Shown here: in pieces, positions 36,401 through 47,254 of the stretch | How positions within the stretch are numbered: position 1 is the stretch's first letter | Layout: each line of letters opens with the position of its first letter | From: Apiosordaria backusii | Lineage: Eukaryota; Ascomycota; Sordariomycetes; Sordariales; Lasiosphaeriaceae | DNA length: 64,000 nucleotides | Assembly (NCBI GenBank): GCA_030549205.1 | Contig: JAUKTV010000009.1 | Span: 1,488,001 to 1,552,000, forward strand | Direction of reading: 5' to 3' | Notes under the pieces: model-generated | What the model was told of the DNA's origin: nothing | The model's input: the letters and a program-made list of their open reading frames with translations, nothing else | The model's database searches: none | Program-made: the position numbers and the translations under genes

Positions 36401-38696
36401 CTCTCTCACGGTGCCACCCTCGATCCAGGGTGTTTGAGAGACGAACGCAGTCAATTCGGGAATGATCCACTCTGACTCGGGAATGGATTTGGCCTCATGG
36501 TCAAAGGGTGGGAGAGTGGGCATCTGAATGTCACCCTCGAGTAGCTTGACTTCTCCGAGGATAGCTGCTAACAAGAGACTTTTGCCAGCGCCTGTTTTAC
36601 CTGACACCAGGGTCAATTTGCCAGCGGGGAATTCCAGACTGATGTTTCTGAGCGTCGAGTGGACTCCTCTCTCCTCGGTGATGTTGTCGTCAGACTTTTC
36701 GGTGTCCTCAATCCTCGGCCATGCCACTGTGGCCCCTTTGAACAGAACCGAATTTCCAGGCTTCGATATCGGTTCCTTGTCAGACTGGCTAAAGAACTTC
36801 TCCAACCGAACAGCGCTGGTCCATGCTTCGAGCAGGTATGTTTGAAGAAGTGGGAGAAGAGCTACTGCCTCATCCAGCTGATCAAAAAGCCCGAGCGCGG
36901 TGAAAATAACAGAAGCCTTGATGTGCGTTCCATTTTGCCAAACATAAATGAAGTAGGTGACACTGGCAAGCAACATCGGACCCAAGTTGATGATGAAGAC
37001 GACAAGACATTGCCATACAGCGACTTTCCAGTACTGCTTGAGCTCTTCGTTGCGGCTTTTCAGTATCTTTTCCTCCCAGTGCTGCTCCAAGGCCGAGAAT
37101 CTGATTTGACGCATGCCCTGTAGAGCCTCTGTCAAAAGATGAGCCTTTCCATCCCGGTACTTCATGAGACCAAAATGAAGAGATGTGTATTTCTTGGACA
37201 AATGCGAGCTGATGGGGATCATGAAGGACGCAGCAAAAAGACCGCTGACCACTGGCAGCCAGCCCATCAAGCTGATGCAAAAGCCGCCGGCGAAGATAAG
37301 CTTAAAAATAGCCATCGGGAAGTTGTTGTTGTACATGCAAAAGATTGTGACGCGGTTGCTGTCAAGCTTCATGTGGTTGATAATATTCTGCCGAGTTTCT
37401 TGTTCTTTCCCCTTGGCTTTGCCTTTCTTTCCCGCCTTGCCATCTGTGTCTTTGACACCATTTGGCTTACCAGCTTTGTCATCTTTTTTGTCTTCTTTTT
37501 GGCCTGGGGGAGCAGTCTCGTATTGCCTGAGTGCTTTGAAAAACACCAACGATTGCAAAAGCGAGCCAACGGGTATCTCGAGTCGGGTCGTAGTGATCCA
37601 CCTAATCCAGTTATTAACACCGACTTGGAGCAATTGGCTTACAAGCAGTCCTAGGACCCAAATGAAGATTGTGGGATCTGTCGATGTGTGCCCCTGGCTG
37701 TTCTCGATTCTCTTCAGAAAGTTGTACAAGACGACTTGGGGGAACAAGGCCAGAACAGCCACGATCAGTGTTAGGAACCACTGCAAGGCCAGTTCCTTGG
37801 AATAGGAGTAGATGAGCTGCTTCCAAAGCGGCAGCTTCTCACGGCGTGTCCTGATGAATTTGGCCTGCAGGTTTCTGGATCTCGTTGCGAAGTCGAGATT
37901 CGGGATGTCCTCTAGCTTCATCTGACGTTGCTTGGCGACATTGAAAACTACCCGATTCCAAGAAAATGAGAAGAGGTCCAATAAAGACCGTGTGTGTTGC
38001 TGGTCAACCAAACCTTGATCGTCGTAGACATCCGGTCGTCTTGAAAAAGCAGCAAAGCCAAGGACTGCGCCGACGGAAGCCCAAAACTGCACAAGATAGA
38101 GAATGCCGACTACCTGTTGTTTAGTATCTGATTCGGGATCAGAAAGTAGAGTAAGGGCTTCCAATCCATGGAGTACAACCACCAAGACGGCGATGGAGAG
38201 TGAGGAAATCAAGCCATAGACCGTCAAGCGGAATTTGGAGAGGTAGAAATGCTTTGCAGGAAGCCGAATGGCCTGCAGAGCGAGAAGGGCCTGTGTGTGC
38301 TTGTTAGCACCGTCTACATATATTCGAATATTCAACAGCAATGTCACTTACCCAGCAGGCGACTTCTGCCCAAAATACCAAGTCTGAGAGAGCAGGCGGA
38401 ATCAAGACGCTGGAAGCAACCAATGCCCCAATACCGGTCAAGATGGCGAGACCAACAGCAATACGAGGCCGCGTGTCCGAGAAGGCTCGGATTGAGTCTT
38501 CGGTAGCCACGCCGTCGAGATCTTCGTAGTCATTGCCATGGATTGAAGTATACCCGGAACCGCCCAAGATGGCACTTTCTCTCCAAGCACGGCTGATGGC
38601 GGGCGCTGAGAGAAATGCTACCAGGACCGCGGCACCGATGCCAATTAGCTCATGCAGGCGCTCCGGGCCCAGCATGTCGGCGGCCGTCCAGGCCAT
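33473..38696 (-). CDS. ABCC/MRP-type full ABC transporter (bile-acid/conjugate class), 1658 aa
   Basis: Five exons: 38696-38352, 38290-35602, 35538-35259, 35195-34392 and 33473-34331 (read downwards), with 60-63 bp introns, total 4977 nt. Layout is an N-terminal hydrophobic extension, TMD1, NBD1, TMD2, NBD2, as in vacuolar ABCC pumps such as yeast YBT1/VMR1. NBD1 has Walker A GKTGAGKS (near residue 682), signature LSGGQRWRTALARALYS and Walker B ILVLDD, Asp replacing the catalytic Glu as is usual in ABCC NBD1. NBD2 has GRTGAGKST (near 1320), signature LSQGQRQLVCLARSLL, ILDEATSAVD and switch His in VIAHRLSTV. It should move anionic conjugates or bile-acid-like compounds with ATP, probably into the vacuole; substrate is inferred only from the family. 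Odd points: an insertion of about 60 residues rich in Glu, Thr and Pro between Q-loop and signature of NBD2, and a C-terminal VFGSDK triplication. Confidence 0.9.
33541..33594 (-). repeat. 18-bp in-frame triplet repeat in the ABC transporter C-terminus
   Basis: Three identical copies of CCTTGTCACTGCCGAAAA (+ strand) encode VFGSDK three times on the minus strand, 20-40 residues before the stop. Identical units imply a recent, perhaps variable, expansion. Confidence 0.9.
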
Positions 38697-39337
38697 TATG
38701 TCGGAGTCGAAGCTCTCTTGGCGGGGCAGGGGAGCTGGAAAGTTGCAACAGAGAGGACTGGTTGAACCCTATTCGGGTCGTGAGAGCGGATGTTGTTTCG
38801 GATGAGTCGCGTGGTGCATCGCAGTAACCATGTATGTACCTGCAGATGCTGACTGAGTGATGTTTGGATGGATGATGCAGATGCTGCAAAGGTCGGTCTG
38901 GGGGGCAAATAATTATTTGAGCTCCAAAACAAAAACCATCAAGGTCCTAGCGGTAAGGTAGCCGCTCCTGCTGCACAGTGCGCAGGCGTCACCTTCTTAC
39001 GTTGTAAGCAGCGACGATGTCGACACTTACCAATGGAAGGTATGTACCAACTGCCCTCAAACCTTCTGACAAGGCAGGATAATTCGCACTGTGTCTCCCA
39101 TGAGAACGAGAGAACGGCCAACTGCCGTTGCACACACCACGAGAAACCCAAGACGTCACGGCACTTTTCTCATCAGCAATCCCACAGTTAGTTCTCTGTC
39201 AGTTATTCTGGCTTGGCCAACCGTGTTCACATTTATTGTTTTATACTACATGGTCCCAAATGACTGCTAGTGCTCATACTTATTATAAAACGCCTGCTCT
39301 CTCAGTTTTGTCTGTACTCCTAGAGTCCGAAATACTC
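38697..39337. other. Intergenic: ABC transporter promoter
   Basis: Between the start of the ABC gene and the stop of the SDR gene, both on the minus strand. I see no coding frame with support and no regulator site I can name. Confidence 0.5.
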
Positions 39338-40361
39338 TCAACCGTTCACCACGGTCCCGCCATTGCAGTGAATGGTCTGTCCGCTGATGGCTGAACTATC
39401 GGTAGATGCCAGAAATACCACACAGGTTGCAATCTCACTCGGCTGTGCGGGCCGCCCCATTGGGCTGGTAAATTTCTTCTGCGCGTCCTCCGTCATCGTC
39501 GCCGGAATCAGTGGGGTCCAAACTGGGCCCGGCGCAACGGCATTCACCCGGATGCCCTTGCCAACCTTCTGATTGCTCAAGCCACGGGTGAACGACACAA
39601 TGGCACCCTTTGTGGATGTATAATCGAGGAGGTCAGGACGCCCAGTGTAGGCGTTGATGCTGGCATTGTTGATGATGGTGCTGCCAGGCTTCATGTGAGG
39701 CAGTGAATACTTGGCCATGAAGAAATAGGAGTGGATGTTGGTGTTGAAGGTATTAATCCATTGATCTCTGGCGTACCGTGTCAGCGAACTAACCATTTGA
39801 TAGGATTATTCAACTGAGAAACTCACTCAGACAAGTCCTTGATGTCTTCCACCATCATCTGGTATGCAGCATTGTTGAAGAGGATGTCAATCTGGCCGTT
39901 GAACGCCTTGACGGCCTCATCCACCACCTTCTTGCAGTTGTTGTGATCTCGCAGATCAGTCGAGACAAGATGGCATTGCTGGCCGTATTGTTCAACACGC
40001 TTCTTGGTCTCCTGTGCATCGTCTTCTTCTTCCGGTAGATAGGCAATCAGCGAGTTGGCGCCTTCCATAGCAAACAAGATGGCGGTCGCACGGCCGATGC
40101 CAGAGTCACCACCAGTGATGATGGCATTTTTGCCCTTCAGTTTGCCGGCAGCTCTGTACTTCTGGCTCTTGCCGTCGCTTGTCGGAATCTCGTCAAACAG
40201 TGGGGTGGGATGGGGCATTTTGCCCTCCTTGCCTGGAAATTCCTGGCTGGTCACTGGGATCTTATGCCCTGTTCATCATGTCAGTCGAGGTTGTCCGACA
40301 TGTTCAACACAATTGTGTTGTTGTCCCACTTACCGCTTTCGAATTGTCCTTTGTCAGTCAT
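39338..40361 (-). CDS. Classical short-chain dehydrogenase/reductase (stress-type), 299 aa
   Basis: Three exons: 40361-40334 (28 nt), 40268-39827 and 39767-39338, introns 65 and 59 bp, 900 nt in all. The N-terminal extension of about 40 residues (SQEFPGKEGKMPHPTP) resembles the bacterial YhdG/YghA-type group. The Rossmann cofactor motif TGGDSGIG lies near residue 60, then NNAAYQ, a catalytic Ser in NNASINAY and the YTSTK active-site Tyr/Lys, then VNAVAPGPVWTPL. The C-terminus has SAISGQTIHCNGG, usual for this family. It should reduce or oxidise an alcohol/carbonyl with NAD(P); the substrate is unknown. Without the small first exon the protein would start at an internal codon and lose MTDKGQFESGHK, so the upstream ATG with its clean GTAAGT donor is preferred. 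Confidence 0.88.
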
Positions 40362-41248
40362 CTTGAATTGTTGGTCTGCGATTATAATGAAACTGGATCT
40401 GGAGCCAAAGTAAATATCAGAATGAATCAGAAGGAATTTAACAAGATGGAAGTGTTGTCGAATTATTTGTGTTGAACTGGAGTCTTTGGGAGGTGAGCTG
40501 CTACTGCAGGCACCCAGCGCGCAGTCTATGACATAATTGGGGAGCTTCTGGAAGCTGTCCGCAATCACAATGACGACATGCACTGGAGCTTTTGCTCCTC
40601 AACAATCAATGCACCGATTTTTGGGGTTCTATTCTCGTTTAGAAGCGAAAGTAAAGAATAATCAACCCGTGTCAAATCTGACAGCTGCATTAGTGTGGTG
40701 CTGCAGATGCTTGAGCCTCCGTTCTGGTAAATTGCGAGAACCCCAACTGATTAGCCAAGCATAGGGTTCGTTCAGCAGCATTCTAAAGCGAGTATTCTCT
40801 GTCCCAGTCGATCATATTTGGGTTTAACATTCAGTAATGGACTGGAGACTGTCTTTTGCGACGGGTATGTGCTGTCTTGAGCGCACCATGATACATGATC
40901 ACGCTACAACACACCGACCCTGACAAGGTCAGTTGGATTGAGTCGAGTCCGCACAATGGTCTGCATCAACGGCAGTTCCAATTCTCAGGGTCGAGCGGTT
41001 TTCTCTAGACTAGCAAAACGGTTTCTTCAACGGCTATGAGCCGTTGCGCCGTGGTTCACTCTAGCTAGCCTAGCAGAGACCATCAACGACTTCTAGGGCA
41101 TCGTTGGATTTGCCCAGTTGGTCTGACATTATAACAATACAGCACAATGTCGATCCTTCTGCTCTTTACTGTGTTCTTGTGAAGAAGTCTGCTTGAGGGG
41201 GACTCTATCTGAACCGCCTCCCTGGTCCTTCCCTTTCCCTGCTGCACC
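40362..41248. other. Divergent intergenic region between SDR (-) and rhodopsin-domain gene (+)
   Basis: 887 bp shared by two genes transcribed away from each other. The only distinct site is a perfect inverted repeat, CAACGGCT-ATG-AGCCGTTG, at 41028-41046, about 200 bp upstream of the plus-strand start. No other gene is supported. Confidence 0.55.
41028..41046. promoter_or_regulatory. Perfect 8-bp inverted repeat upstream of the rhodopsin-domain gene
   Basis: CAACGGCT and AGCCGTTG flank ATG. The palindromic form suits a dimeric zinc-cluster regulator, but CGG here is not in a known spacing I can assign. Confidence 0.4.
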
Positions 41249-42862
41249 ATGATATCGGATCTGGACCCTCGAGGGGTCCGGCTTTTCGTTCTTCAAGTCA
41301 CATTTCTTGTGCTTGTCTATATTTTTATTTCTCTTCGTATTCTAGTTAAGTCTTTGACAACCAAGAAGATATCACTGGACGACTGGTTTATATTTGCTGC
41401 TGTTGTGAGTCGACGTTGTCTCGGGCATCATGACCCCGGTGAACCCAAAGTCACAACACACTGACAATGCTTGCAACTTAGATTGTATACACCTCCCACG
41501 CCACCATCACCATCTGGGGCATAGTGTACGCGAGTGAAGTCGGAGACGACGACTTCAAAAGGGGTGAAAACATCGCTCTACATTCTTGGTTTCTCAACGA
41601 AGCCCTGTATGCACCCTTGTCGGCCCTCATCCGCACCTCCATCGCCGTCTTTCTGCTTCGTATAGCCACCGCCAAAATCCACAGAAACATAATATACGTC
41701 AACCTGGCTTGTACTTGGGTCCTCACAATAGTCTACTTTTTCATCGTCGTTTTCCAATGCTCTCCCTCATCTTACTTTTACGATCAAGTGCTGGATCCAT
41801 CTGGCGGGAGCTGGTAAGTCCACAATCCCTCTCAGCAAAAGCATTTAAGGGGCTCACAAAAGGGGCTGCCAAGCATCGACAAAAACATTGTTCCTCGCAC
41901 AACAATCGCCCACAGCATCAGCAGCGCCATACAGAATTTTATCCTTGCCTTCCTTCCCATAGCCATTCTTTGGCATGTCAAACTCAACAAGCGCACCAAG
42001 GCCGGGGTAGCAACTCTTCTCGGGATGGGTTTGCTCGCGGGGATATGTTTCATCATCCGTATCCCCCATGTCAAGTTCATTCCCATCTCCTCCCCTGATT
42101 TTCTCGAGCAGACAAAGTAAGCTTTCCTTTCTCGGATTTTGCATACCAACAGTCTAACAACCCTGCAGTGGCACCGCCTTTTGGAGCGTGATGGAAACCT
42201 CCCTCGGCATCATCGCCGGCTGCGCAGCCACCCTCCGCCCTCTTATGCGTGGCTTCGGGCCCGGGCGAACTCCCTGGCGTCGCGACAGTCACCACAGCAA
42301 GACCGCCTCCCGGCCCCGGTCCAGAAGAACCAGGGCTCCCGGCACAGCAGGCTCCGGGAGCCGAACTCAAGCCAGCACGAACCCCCTGGTTCAGTCTCAG
42401 AACCTCGGCGAAGTAAAAGATGACTATCCCCTCACTTACCAACCCATCTCACCAGATGGCATCTACAGCCCAGTTCAACCGCCCCGCGACACTCACATCC
42501 GCGAGACCGACTCCCCCGATTTTGAGCTGGCCATGCAAATGCCTGATCCTGATCCTTACCCTATGCCTTCCAACCGGGCTCGATATTCGAACCATTATGA
42601 GCATCGATACTTACACCATTTCGAGTCTTCAAGGGCTGCAGGCAGGATATGGGACAAGAGGCGAGCTCCGAGTTCGAACTCGTTGTACTTGCCAATCTCT
42701 GGCGGAGTGAGGATCAAGACTAGTATTGAGATCACAAGGGAAACTCAATCGCCGGAGGGTAGAGAGACGCCCCAAGATTCTCTGAACTTTCCCATGCAGG
42801 GGGAGCAGGTAGTCACAATTAACGGCCCAAACGGTCCAAGGCGATGTAGGTCTACTCACTGA
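41249..42862 (+). CDS. Fungal rhodopsin-domain (PTH11-like, no CFEM) integral membrane protein, 474 aa
   Basis: Four exons: 41249-41404, 41482-41813, 41874-42116 and 42169-42862; introns 77, 60 and 52 bp; 1425 nt. Seven hydrophobic helices fill residues about 12-290. Family signs are the short N-terminus, LDDWFI after helix 1, the Cys in GGSCIDKNIVP after the third splice, LPIAILWHVKLNKRTK between helices 5 and 6, and TAFWSVMETSLGIIAGCAATLRPL in helix 7. The third exon start was chosen at AAG|CATCGAC because it alone gives the conserved SCID reading and keeps phase. The cytosolic tail (about 180 residues) is Pro/Ser/Arg-rich. Relatives include PTH11-type receptors, but this group lacks the extracellular CFEM domain and its ligand is unknown. 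It probably sits in the plasma membrane. Confidence 0.87.
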
Positions 42863-43120
42863 GATCGTAATGTATTTGTTGTGTACGGCGTGTACTATCT
42901 TTCCCATCATGACGAGATATATATCTCCGTCAAAGCGCCCAAATCATCCTGCCTTGCCGGTACGGACAGAAAATGGCAAAAAGAAAAACAAGACAAATAA
43001 AATACATGTCAAAACAACGACCATTCACGGCTCTCGCTGTAAGATGGTATATCTATGCGCCATGATCGTCCGCCCGGAAATATTCCAGGTAGAAGATGTG
43101 ATACTTCAAGCACTTCTTGA

Positions 43121-43758
43121 TCAAGGATCCGGCTCCGGTTCCCAAGACTTGTTACCGAGGAAACTGTAACAGCCAACAGCTCCATTCGAATCATAGAGTG
43201 TGTTATCTGGGTCATCCGTCAGTGAATTCTGATGGCGATACTCTGTGACAGGACAGACTTACTCAAATCAAGCGTTGAGTTGGCTTGTTTACCATTCATA
43301 TCCCAGCATAAACAAGTCAAATGCAGCGACTTGTCATGAAAGAATGTGCAGTTTTCGCATGACCCAGAGTAGTTCCCACTGCCCGCAAGTTAGAAAAACT
43401 ACTTCGCTAGTCGTGACCAGGAAACCTTTCACTCACTTCTCAAATGCGACGAGCTGTCCAGCATTGTTCCCCGCGCAGCGGTCCAAGTCCAGCCTGTCAT
43501 GATGTGTTAGCATGTCTCTTTTTCGGAGACAGCCAGAAAGAGACAGAAAAGCCCTCACATGCTGTAGTTGAAACCATAAATATCAACATCGTCGTTGAGG
43601 CAGTAGACGCCAATCCAGTGGTGGTTGTCGGTCAGGTTGGCACCTGCATATGCGCAGTCGTGGGTGAAGCCGCCTTCGCCCGAGGTCAACAAGGGAAAGA
43701 TCATGGCGAGAAAGAAGATGGCGGCGGTCACAATGGGGTATGTGGCAAGAGTACCCAT
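43121..43758 (-). CDS. CVNH (cyanovirin-N homology) protein with membrane anchor or signal, 152 aa
   Basis: Four exons: 43758-43559, 43493-43437, 43378-43263 and 43206-43121; introns 65, 58 and 56 bp; 459 nt. The start was taken at MGTLATYPIV, directly before a single hydrophobic helix (residues about 7-25), which may be a signal anchor or a cleaved signal. The rest reads as a two-repeat CVNH fold: YSMLDLDRCAGNNAGQLV, NYSGSCENCTFF, LHLTCLCWDMNGKQANSTLDLNN, then DSNGAVGCYSF. Many Cys residues could form disulphides and there are several N-glycosylation sites (NLT, NYS, NCT, NST). CVNH domains bind oligomannose in some members; binding here is not shown. A longer open frame upstream of the chosen ATG would add 68 residues that look like 5' UTR. 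Confidence 0.82.
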
Positions 43759-44584
43759 CTTGCTGGTTCTGTGGTCGCCCTTGTGGCTCTGGTTGCTGTA
43801 ACGAAAAGAAGGACTGTGTGGTTTTGGCGGAGCTCCGTGGCGATGATTGCAAACAACGGGAATGGAGGCGTGGGGAGAGGGGCACGAATGAATATTTCTA
43901 AGTAAAATGAAATCGAGGCGGAGACTCAGAGCGTGGTGGGCAACTCGTTTCGTGATCCGCACGGAAGGAGCGACTGCCTCATGTGCGGCACTTTACATGA
44001 AATTGCAATCCACCCACGTCACGATCCAGCAAGCTGAGATTAGCTGGGCCAGCTTGGTGTTACATATGGCCCGCAAGCCTTCCCAGATAAATCACAGGAC
44101 CGGAAGACATGGTCCTTTTTGCCCCATACTCTCCTTCATTCTTTATCACGAACCTTTCCTAGGCATTCGTCACTTCGCGCCTTCCTAGATCGTTATTACC
44201 TACGCGGGAGCCCCAGCATATCTAAACTTCTCTGACCAACAACTACCAGCAGAAAATCTGAAGCACGCTGCTCCCCTTCTCGGTGACATCCGCAGTTGCT
44301 GACCGGGGAGCCTGCAATCCAGAATCCTGGCCACGAGAGTGTCTCTCAAGGTGTTTGTGGGATATTAATGAGCAAAGCTGAGCTAGAGGCTGAGATCTTA
44401 CTTTACACTGCAGCCTTCAGGGTCCTGCCTGTGAGACGGTTCTGGCATGTGCCACACTGTCCATAGAGCAGGAGGACTGGAGCAGCACAGCAGAAAAGCC
44501 GAGCTCGTTGCTTCACGTTGTACCGACTTCTTGCACCGCCAATGACCTGGATATTTCTGGTATTTAATTTACAAAGTATCTCGC
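43759..44584. other. Intergenic: CVNH promoter and 3' end of the glycosylase gene
   Basis: 826 bp with no supported frame. It contains the upstream region of the CVNH gene and the downstream end of the neighbouring minus-strand gene. Confidence 0.5.
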
Positions 44585-46675
44585 TCAGGCCGCTACTTGC
44601 TGTTTAACCTCCGTTGAATATTCCGAGCTCAGAATCACCAAACTCCCATTATCATCGTACCCAACCCTGCTGTCGTCCACCGCTTTCCGCAATTCCTCAC
44701 GAAGAGGCTCTCGGTCGCCCGTTACGGGATCCCATTCCCAACCCTCTCGCATCCTGCAAACAAAACTCAAGTCAGCACATTTTTTCAGCTTCAAACAATC
44801 ATAGGCACCTCTGACCAGCTTCTATCTCGCTAGGAGTTGCCCCTTTGCCCCCAGCCTGTGAGACATAGCCTCCAGCTCCCGAACACAAAGAATCAAGGAG
44901 AAAGTTGAACGTACCACATCCATCTCAAACAAGCCCTTAGCTCCTTATCCTTGGGCAAAACCCTCATCCATTCCGGCTGAAACCCCTCCCCACGCGCCCC
45001 CTTTCCAGTCCAGTCCTCCGCCTTACCAAGTAAAACATCCCTACAAAATATCCTCCACGAGTCAAGCGTATACGCCCCCTGCGTCAAATGCCCAATCTCC
45101 CACGCCTGCCCGATCGCCCTCTCCCGCCTATCCTTTACCATATCCATCACATCTAGTCCCCCATCCCCAGTGAGATTAACATCAAGTTCCTCCGCCCCAA
45201 AAACCTCTCCAGCTGTAACATCCTTACCATCCCCCATCAAAGGATAATTCTTCACGCCGTACCTCTTCTCCCTCGTAGGCGGGTTCTCGACAAACCCCCT
45301 CGCGTACTTTTGTATAATAGCGTACCTGTGCTCTGACAATCCCAGCGGTTTGATCAGCTCGATTATCTCCTTTTTATTGTCCTCTTTCGCCAAATCTTCC
45401 GGTGTCGGAAATCTCTTGATCAAGTCCCAAAACACAGGGATGGCAGTTTTGCCGGCGGTTTTGATCAGGAACGTGACAGCTACTAACAAGTGAAATGGGG
45501 AGTGGGCTAGTTCTTCTTGGATAAGCCCAAACCTTGGGGAGGTCAAGGGCGGGATCGGGAGGCTTGATATGACGCCGGGAGGGGGTTTTCGTGAGCGCCC
45601 TGGGGTTGGTGGGTTGGTGGCTGATGCTTCCTTTTGATCTTTTTGATCTTCTTGATCGTTTTGGACGAGTGCCGGCGATGGTGGCGGCGGTGGGTTTGAC
45701 GTCCGTGGGGTTGTGCTAAAGAAAGGGGAAACCTTAGTTTTGCTCGTTGCCTTGACGGCTCGCTCGGTTCGGATACGGTGGTGCCGGGGAGGCGATAGAT
45801 CATGACGGAGAGGTTTAGGATCGGGGCGAGGAGGAGCAAGATCGTGACTTTCAAGAGGATCGCTGGGAGGAAGGGGAGGACGGCAGTGAGAGTTGGAATC
45901 ACGGTGGTATGAGCGGTCGTTACCTAACTTGTTTTTCGGGATCATTGGGACGGCAATGGGTGTCTGTCGGGCCACAACAGGAGAAGTCTTTTCCCTAGAA
46001 CTTTTGCCCGGGACGAGCCGAAGAGGGACGGGCGATTGTTTGGACACCGCAACAGTCTGGCGACCTGAAGAGAAAGATCCATGGGTTTTGGAGCCTGTTT
46101 CAAGGTCTTCTTTGAGTTCCCGGACAATTCTGTCGAAGCGTTCAAAGTTGATCAGAGTAGTTGAAGACGAAAGGTCCTCTCGTAATCTGTTCGCGAGCTC
46201 GTCAAACTCGACGAACGGCTTGAATGATGTCTTGGCTGAGCCTGAGATGAAGTTAGCATGTCTACCGATTGATTTTATTTGATACAAACTTACATGCAGA
46301 TGTAGCCTCATTACGCGTATCCTCACCACCATCCCAAAAATGGGAGGTATGCTTGGCTGACTTTTTGATAGCAGATGACAGGGAGGATGTGGTGCGCTTT
46401 GACTGCCGTGTGGTCTTCTCGTTTTCCTTTCTCTGGCGCGCAAGAGCAACTGCACACTGCAGCGCCCTTGTAAACTCTTCATCGCCATGCATCAAAGCAA
46501 TATCTTGCAGCTCCTTGATTGCTTCGGGGGGTGACTGCCCAGAGGCGATAGCTTGCCCCAAGAAATCTCGAGACTGGCCATCGTCGCCACCTTGGATATC
46601 GAATCCCGAGAGCAGCTGGTCTGCCATGGCAAGTCGCTTGGCGAGCGTAGTCCCTGATGGGCTGAATGATGCCAT
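44585..46675 (-). CDS. MBD4-like HhH-GPD DNA glycosylase, 625 aa
   Basis: Three exons: 46675-46294, 46241-44915 and 44753-44585; introns 52 and 161 bp; 1878 nt. The first 330 residues are disordered and basic, with Ser/Pro-rich linkers. The C-terminal domain (about residues 340-600) matches the glycosylase part of MBD4: RFGLIQEELAHSPFHLLVAVTFLIKTAGKTAIPVFWDL, KPLGLSEHR, then the catalytic loop AYTLDSWRIFCRD with the Asp near residue 520, and LRACLRWMW. The 161-bp intron was placed so that RWMW continues into MREGWEWDP. MBD4-class enzymes remove T (or U) opposite G, as arises when 5-methylcytosine is deaminated. A methyl-CpG-binding domain is not apparent. It lies in a genome with RIP, where C-to-T change is frequent, which makes its activity worth testing. 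Confidence 0.85.
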
Positions 46676-47254
46676 TTTGACCGTGGCAACTGTAGGAGCT
46701 GTTTGATCCTAGAGGAGCTAGGGCACAGGGAATGATCGGTGATAAAAAGAGAAACGTAGCCAATTGTAAGGATTGGTCATGTAAAAACATGTGCGGCCTA
46801 TCCAGCGATGGTCGCTTTGAATTTGAATCCCAGAAAACAAATCAAAGTCGCGAGTCACAGAGGGTCCGCCGAGCCATCTTGATTATGTCGTCGACACGGG
46901 TCTGCGAAGCGTGATGGGTTTCAAGAGAGGCGAGCGCTGTGACTAGCTAAGGTAGATAAGCTAAAGCGTTGACCTTCAAACAAAAAAGCAAAACAAGGCC
47001 CTTTTCCTGTATTCAACAACAATTTTGGTACTGCTAAACTCTAGATCACAATGCTGAACGACAAAGAAAGTCTAGCTATATTGAGACCGAGACATTTGAT
47101 TTACACACCATCACTCCTCACTGCTTCCCCCCCACCTCTGAGGTCTTTTCCTTCCCTTCCTTTTCGTCTACGCGATACATAGGGACTTGGGACACCGTAG
47201 CAGTATATGATACAAACAAGAGAGGCAAAGCTAATCTTTTAGCCCTGCTCAAAT
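46676..47254. other. Intergenic between the glycosylase and CYT1
   Basis: 579 bp holding the promoter of the glycosylase gene (left) and the 3' end of CYT1 (right). No coding frame is supported. Confidence 0.5.
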
